A stretch of DNA of 17,005 nucleotides from Piscirickettsiaceae bacterium (GTDB lineage: Bacteria; Pseudomonadota; Gammaproteobacteria; PS1; Pseudothioglobaceae). A program made the position numbers and the translations under genes. Shown in pieces: positions 13,254 to 17,005 of this stretch (positions within the stretch are counted from its first letter, which is position 1; every line of letters starts with the position of its first letter). The stretch is from the NCBI GenBank assembly GCA_012963565.1, contig DTVJ01000289.1:1-17005 (forward strand). Reading direction: 5' to 3'. The notes under the pieces are model-generated. The model worked only from the letters and a program-made list of their open reading frames with translations. It was not told where the DNA came from and made no database searches.

Positions 13254-15329
13254 TTATGAGCGCCTAAAGCGATATATAAGTCCAATCAGCATCAAGACTA
13301 AAATCACTAACGGCCACCAGACAACTTGGTTATATTCTGTGCGAAATTTATCTCTCATTTCAGGGTTGATTCGTAAATACTTCAACGTATTCCTTGCCAT
13401 GGCATGTGGTTTTGAATTGGTTAACCACTGATGATAGAGGCCATATGATTTTGGAATAAATCCCCAAACCCAAGGTGCGTCCTCACGCAAAATAGCTACC
13501 ATTTTATCGATAATCAACTGGCGTTCAGCAGAATTCGGCATGTTTTTCATTTTCTCAAACAAAGCGTCATAACGTGCATTTTGATAATTTGCACCATTCT
13601 CACCGCCGGTTTCTACTTTGGAATTCTTACCATAAAGTAAGAATAAAAAGTTTTCAGGATCGGGGTAGTCAGCATTCCAACCGAGTTCAAACAATTGAGT
13701 TTGACCTTTACTCATCTTATCTTGTAAGCGATTATAACTACTGGCTCTAATCACCAATTGAATGTCTATTTTTTTAAATTGCTTCCTAATCCAATCCAAT
13801 CTTGGTTGATCATCTGCACCAGTTGAAGTGGTATCAAAATATAATACTAAAGGTTTATTGGTTACTGGGTCAACACCATCCTGATAGCCAGCTTGCGCCA
13901 ATAAGGATTTCGCCTGAGAGATATCCTTACGCTTATTAATTTCATCATAAACAAAAGGATTGTAATCTTCCGTCGCTCCAAAAATACCGGTAGGAATTGG
14001 ACCATGCGCCGCAGTACCCCTGCCATTTCTAAAGATTGAAATATATTCTTCTTCATTAATGGCAATCGAGATAGCTTGCCTGAGTAGCTTCGACCGTTCA
14101 GTATAACCACCCACTGTTGAATCTAGCATATTGAACGCCGTGTAATACACACTGGTACTGTCACTAGTCAAAAGGCGTATATTCTTGTCGCGCATTCTAG
14201 GCGCTAGAATGGTTTTACCCTTGGCCTTAACTTCAATTGCCTGATCAAAATTATCCGAAGAAATGCCCGATTGATCGTAGTAACCTTGCAAAAATTTATT
14301 CCAATAAGGGGCAGTTTCTTTTTCTAGCAAAAAATGAACTTTGTTTAAAAATGGTAGCTTTTTAGCTTGATCAATCAAAAGATTATTGTCTACATCGCTT
14401 GCTTGCCCAGTACTGGGGTAATACTCATCATGAAAATTTGGGTTTTTCTCCAAAATCATTTCTTTATTGGGATTATTCACTGTTAATTGAAAAGGCCCAG
14501 TGCCAACAGGGTACCAATCTAGCACAATGTTTTTATCAATCAGGCCTTGTTGAGCATAGAATTGATCAGCTTCAGGCGGTACAGCGGTAAAAAATGGCAT
14601 GGCCAGCCAATACAAGAATTGCTCTTGAACACCTTTGACCTTAATAGAATAACGATACTTGTCTAAAACTTTGACTCCAGATATTTGATACTGGGTCAAG
14701 TCTAGTTTGCCTTTAGCATTTTTTAATTCTTTATTTAATCCTTCAAGACCAACAATCATCTCACTCATCAAACTAAAAATCGGTGAATGTAGTTTAGGGT
14801 TAGCCAAGCGCTTAATTTGATGTACAAAATCACTCGCGACTAACTCTCTTGTTGCTACGTGTGAAAAATCACTCAAATGATTAATCTTGCTTAATTCGTC
14901 ATCACTTAATATAAGATTGCGCGCAACAAAAGCAGGATGGTTTTGATACATTACTTCTGGTTTAATTTGTAAAATATATTCAGAAGAAGCGGCAGATTGT
15001 CTATTACTAGCTGGTATTTCATCACCCTTTTCATTGTAATAATGTACCTGTGGCATGCGCTCTAATACACCAGGTATTAAGCTATAAGGGCGTTTTAAGT
15101 AATGGTATTGCAATGGCGTTTCATAAACGGACTGAATAAAAGTCCACTCATTTGATGAATATGATCGAGCCGGATCAAGATGTTTTGGACGTGAAGAAAA
15201 AGAACTGTACATCGTATTGTCTAATCTTTCGGTATCAAGATATGGATTGTTCCAAGGTGCAGTACAGGCACCTAGTAGAGGTAAAAGAACCCATATCAAA
15301 AGCTTTATATGTTTATAATTTGACATCAT
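13254..15329 (-). CDS. Peptide-type ABC transporter substrate-binding lipoprotein with C-terminal membrane anchor
   Basis: A 691-residue family 5 extracellular solute-binding protein (SBP_bac_5, Dpp/Opp type). The N-terminus is a lipoprotein signal: basic, hydrophobic, then LLGAC with the lipid-bearing Cys at 22. Early family landmarks are LDPARSYSSNEW and QSVYETPLQY (50-75). The bilobed domain continues with YPVGTGPFQL, RLLTSDSTSVYYTAFNM and ELGWNADYPDPENFLFLLYG. It is longer than usual (about 500-550), and ends in a hydrophobic span (669-686) followed by RFRRS, predicting a second, inner-membrane anchor with the tail in the cytoplasm. No permease or ATPase gene is in view. Start: two adjacent ATGs (15327-15329, 15324-15326) with no ribosome site; the first is used here. 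It heads the 12-gene minus-strand cluster. Confidence 0.88.
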   Translation of the reverse strand: MMSNYKHIKLLIWVLLPLLGACTAPWNNPYLDTERLDNTMYSSFSSRPKHLDPARSYSSNEWTFIQSVYETPLQYHYLKRPYSLIPGVLERMPQVHYYNEKGDEIPASNRQSAASSEYILQIKPEVMYQNHPAFVARNLILSDDELSKINHLSDFSHVATRELVASDFVHQIKRLANPKLHSPIFSLMSEMIVGLEGLNKELKNAKGKLDLTQYQISGVKVLDKYRYSIKVKGVQEQFLYWLAMPFFTAVPPEADQFYAQQGLIDKNIVLDWYPVGTGPFQLTVNNPNKEMILEKNPNFHDEYYPSTGQASDVDNNLLIDQAKKLPFLNKVHFLLEKETAPYWNKFLQGYYDQSGISSDNFDQAIEVKAKGKTILAPRMRDKNIRLLTSDSTSVYYTAFNMLDSTVGGYTERSKLLRQAISIAINEEEYISIFRNGRGTAAHGPIPTGIFGATEDYNPFVYDEINKRKDISQAKSLLAQAGYQDGVDPVTNKPLVLYFDTTSTGADDQPRLDWIRKQFKKIDIQLVIRASSYNRLQDKMSKGQTQLFELGWNADYPDPENFLFLLYGKNSKVETGGENGANYQNARYDALFEKMKNMPNSAERQLIIDKMVAILREDAPWVWGFIPKSYGLYHQWLTNSKPHAMARNTLKYLRINPEMRDKFRTEYNQVVWWPLVILVLMLIGLIYRFRRS

Positions 15330-15356
15330 ATTAATTATAAATACTTAAGGAGTCTT
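15314..15356. promoter_or_regulatory. Divergent promoters for the binding-protein gene and fabI
   Basis: Only 27 bp separate the two start codons. Rightward, a perfect TATAAT at 15314-15319 lies within the first codons of the lipoprotein gene. It predicts a start near 15326 and a leader of about 31 bases carrying the fabI ribosome site AAGGAG (15347-15352). Leftward, a perfect TATAAT reads at 15334-15339 on the minus strand, ending four bases before the lipoprotein ATG, so that transcript would be nearly leaderless. No convincing -35 was found for either. The two RNA polymerase sites overlap and should interfere. Confidence 0.5.
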
Positions 15357-16139
15357 ATGGGTTTTTTAACAGGGAAAAAAGCACTAATTGTTGGTGTGGC
15401 CTCAAATCGTTCTATTGCTTGGGGTATTGCTGAATCAATGGCAAAACAGGGTTGTGAAATTGCCCTTACTTACCAAAATGATAAATTAAAAAAACGTGTT
15501 GATAAATGTGCTGCTGTTTGTAACTCTGACATTGTAATTCCTTGCGATGTTGCAACTGACGAAAGTATTGAAAATGCATTTAGCACATTAAAGAATCATT
15601 GGGATAGCTTTGATATTTTAGTGCACTCTGTTGCATTTGCTCCGCGTGAGGCGCTTGATGGAAACTATATTGAGGCCACCACTCGTGAAAACTTTGCCAC
15701 AGCGCACGACATTAGCTCTTATAGTTTTACCGCCTTAGCCAAGGCCGCAAATCCAATGCTCAATGAAAATGGTGCACTTTTAACAGTGAGTTATTTAGGC
15801 TCTATTCGTGCTATTCCAAACTACAATGTAATGGGAGTTGCTAAGGCTTCACTAGAAGCTAATGTTCGCTATATGGCAGCAGCCATGGGTCCTGACAAAG
15901 GTATTCGCGTTAATGCGGTATCTGCTGGACCAATTAAGACATTAGCAGCCAGTGGCATCAAAGACTTTGGTAAATTACTAGATTACGCTGCTGATAGCTC
16001 TGCACTCAAGCGTAACGTAACCATTGATGAAGTCGGTAATGCTGCAGCATTTTTATGCTCTGATCTAGCCTCAGGTATCACTGGAGAGGTGACTTATATT
16101 GATTCGGGTTATAACTTCTATGACAAAGGCCCAGTTTAA
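15357..16139 (+). CDS. fabI: Enoyl-[acyl-carrier-protein] reductase FabI
   Basis: A 260-residue short-chain dehydrogenase-fold enzyme (E. coli 262) for the last, NADH-dependent step of each fatty-acid elongation round. It aligns with E. coli FabI nearly without gaps: GVASNRSIAWG (13-23) is the divergent nucleotide-binding loop. The catalytic residues Tyr146 (SYLGS), Tyr156 and Lys163 (NYNVMGVAK) are all present, and AGPIKTLAASGI is the flexible substrate loop. Position 93 is Ala where E. coli has Gly. The start is supported by AAGGAG four bases before the ATG. It stands alone as a plus-strand unit, from a promoter inside the divergent gene to a strong terminator. Confidence 0.97.
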   Translation: MGFLTGKKALIVGVASNRSIAWGIAESMAKQGCEIALTYQNDKLKKRVDKCAAVCNSDIVIPCDVATDESIENAFSTLKNHWDSFDILVHSVAFAPREALDGNYIEATTRENFATAHDISSYSFTALAKAANPMLNENGALLTVSYLGSIRAIPNYNVMGVAKASLEANVRYMAAAMGPDKGIRVNAVSAGPIKTLAASGIKDFGKLLDYAADSSALKRNVTIDEVGNAAAFLCSDLASGITGEVTYIDSGYNFYDKGPV

Positions 16140-16160
16140 TAATTAATAAACAACAGACAT

Positions 16161-16194
16161 AAAAAAGCCCTGCTATATTCGCGGGGCTTTTTTT
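16161..16194. terminator. Bidirectional rho-independent terminator of fabI and ppiD
   Basis: A 13-bp stem with one G-U pair (AAAAAAGCCCTGC, loop TATATTC, GCGGGGCTTTTTT) runs into a T-tract. The A-rich left arm gives an equal U-tract on the minus strand. It lies between the fabI stop (16139) and the ppiD stop (16214), so it ends both converging transcripts. It is the only strong intrinsic terminator in the window. Confidence 0.93.
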
Positions 16195-16213
16195 GTTCAA
16201 TCATTAATAAGTT

Positions 16214-17005
16214 TTATAAGCGATCTGTAAATACCTTAAAGTCAGAATTTTTACGTAATGTCGTTAAGATGCCTTTAAACATCTCATCAGACTCAAAATT
16301 CAATAGTGCGCGTTCCAAAACTTTACTAGGTGCATCATTAGATGTTTTAACCCCTGATAATTGAATAACAATAGAACGGCGCTTACCCAAACTCTGCGCA
16401 CTATAAATAGCACTGCCTGCGTTTGGTTTAGACAAAGCAAATACTTTGTTCACAATCACAACATCTGCCTTGTTAGAATCTCTTTTGATCCAGCCAACCT
16501 TTTGCCACTTAAGTTGGTTTTTAGTCATTAACTCTTGCGCAACTTTATCATCACTATTTATGAATAAAGTGGCAATTTTCTGGGCAATATCATCAACAAA
16601 AGTCTTCGCTAACAAAGTAGTTAAGTGAGTATTGATTTCACCTTTAACCTCATCAAATGATTTTTGTCGTTGTGCTAATTTGTCTTTTAATCTTAGCACT
16701 ACAAACTTATCTTTAGAAAGTTCAGTCAGCTCAGAATTTTCACCTTTACTTAGAACTATTTCACTAAAAGCCGTCTCTATAAATTTTTGATCATACTGAG
16801 TGCTATTTTGAGCAAAAAATTCAGATGTATTTAGCTCTAGACTCATTTGATCAGCAGCCTCATCTAAGCTGACCTCATAAGCTAGATTGGTCAGTTGCTC
16901 AGTTAAATCATACAATGATTTTTGCGCTGCTCGTTGGGTGTAAAGTTCAACTAACTCAGAACGTATCGCATCATCAAATGGTTTGATAGATCCAGCTTGA
17001 ATATT
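16214..17005 (-). CDS. ppiD: Periplasmic chaperone PpiD, C-terminal part
   Basis: The last 263 residues of a minus-strand gene whose frame stays open to the right edge. A TTG at 16913-16915 could be mistaken for its start, but coding continues upstream (GSIKPFDDAIRSELVELYTQ). PpiD is an inner-membrane-anchored SurA-like chaperone at the Sec translocon exit; the anchor and the parvulin domain would lie outside the window. The visible part matches the PpiD C-terminal region. It includes KDKFVVLRLKDKLAQRQKSFDEVKGEI, like the E. coli DRAFVLRISEHKPEAVKPL segment, and a second helical and strand segment ending MFKGILTTLRKNSDFKVF. A SurA-type paralogue is less likely given this tail. It converges on fabI through a shared terminator. 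Confidence 0.85.
   Translation of the reverse strand, partial: NIQAGSIKPFDDAIRSELVELYTQRAAQKSLYDLTEQLTNLAYEVSLDEAADQMSLELNTSEFFAQNSTQYDQKFIETAFSEIVLSKGENSELTELSKDKFVVLRLKDKLAQRQKSFDEVKGEINTHLTTLLAKTFVDDIAQKIATLFINSDDKVAQELMTKNQLKWQKVGWIKRDSNKADVVIVNKVFALSKPNAGSAIYSAQSLGKRRSIVIQLSGVKTSNDAPSKVLERALLNFESDEMFKGILTTLRKNSDFKVFTDRL

Noticed and set aside
13862..14110. 82-codon second frame inside the lipoprotein gene
   Set aside because: It is fully contained in a strong coding frame and has no recognisable features.
15320..15325. Perfect TTGACA as a -35 for fabI
   Set aside because: The nearest -10-like hexamers (TATAAA at 15336-15341, TAAATA at 15338-15343) are only 10-12 bp away; no box lies at 16-18 bp.
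15633..15635. FabI Ala93 as a triclosan-resistance change
   Set aside because: E. coli Gly93 changes can confer resistance, but Ala occurs naturally at the matching position in other FabI proteins such as the sensitive S. aureus enzyme, so no resistance can be inferred.
16214..16915. A complete 233-residue protein starting at TTG 16913-16915
   Set aside because: The frame continues upstream without a stop to the window edge and matches PpiD throughout, so it is a partial gene.
1..17005. Mobile element, phage, toxin-antitoxin, CRISPR or other defence system
   Set aside because: No transposase, integrase, paired terminal repeats, repeat-spacer array or defence gene was seen; all space is taken by recognisable or plausible chromosomal genes.

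Overview
This is an AT-rich, very tightly packed bacterial chromosome segment. The order thrS-infC-rpmI-rplT-pheS-pheT-ihfA is the arrangement known from Gammaproteobacteria. The FabI, PpiD, IHF-alpha, LspA and ThiO sequences also look gammaproteobacterial. The low G+C, one-base or overlapping gene junctions and lack of mobile DNA suggest a streamlined lineage. A marine or symbiotic sulfur-oxidiser of the SUP05/Thioglobus type is my guess, but nothing in the window proves it.

Left part (1-2738). The 5' end of msrA (methionine sulfoxide reductase) lies on the minus strand, cut by the window edge. Diverging from it across 38 bp is a plus-strand trio joined by start/stop overlaps: an AlkD-like DNA glycosylase, a 103-residue stand-alone NIF3/YqfO-type domain protein and an AI-2E family membrane permease. 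A separate small protein of unknown function (2268-2738) follows, with its own -10 box. Its stop codon lies one base from the stop of the convergent ihfA.

Middle (2740-15329). Twelve genes run on the minus strand with almost no spacing. In transcription order they are: a peptide-binding lipoprotein with a C-terminal membrane anchor, lspA (the signal peptidase that matures lipoproteins), thiO (glycine oxidase for thiamine), a secreted DUF1566-type protein, recJ, thrS, infC, rpmI, rplT, pheS, pheT and ihfA. The second half is the classic translation cluster. infC must start at an AUU codon (7628-7630), the rare start by which IF3 controls its own synthesis. This start was recovered by reading upstream of the first conventional start codon. 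Spacers with possible control structures lie before thrS, rpmI and pheS. No pheM-like leader peptide fits before pheS.

Right part (15330-17005). fabI (enoyl-ACP reductase) diverges from the lipoprotein gene across 27 bp. It ends at a strong bidirectional terminator shared with the converging 3' end of ppiD (periplasmic chaperone), which runs off the window.

I found no rRNA, tRNA, CRISPR array, insertion sequence, phage gene or long repeat, and no gene-free stretch above 100 bp. This is mostly ordinary housekeeping DNA. The points worth a second look are the AUU-started infC, the doubly anchored orphan substrate-binding lipoprotein beside lspA, the DUF1566 gene wedged between thiO and recJ, the unknown 156-residue protein, and divergent start sites that look leaderless.
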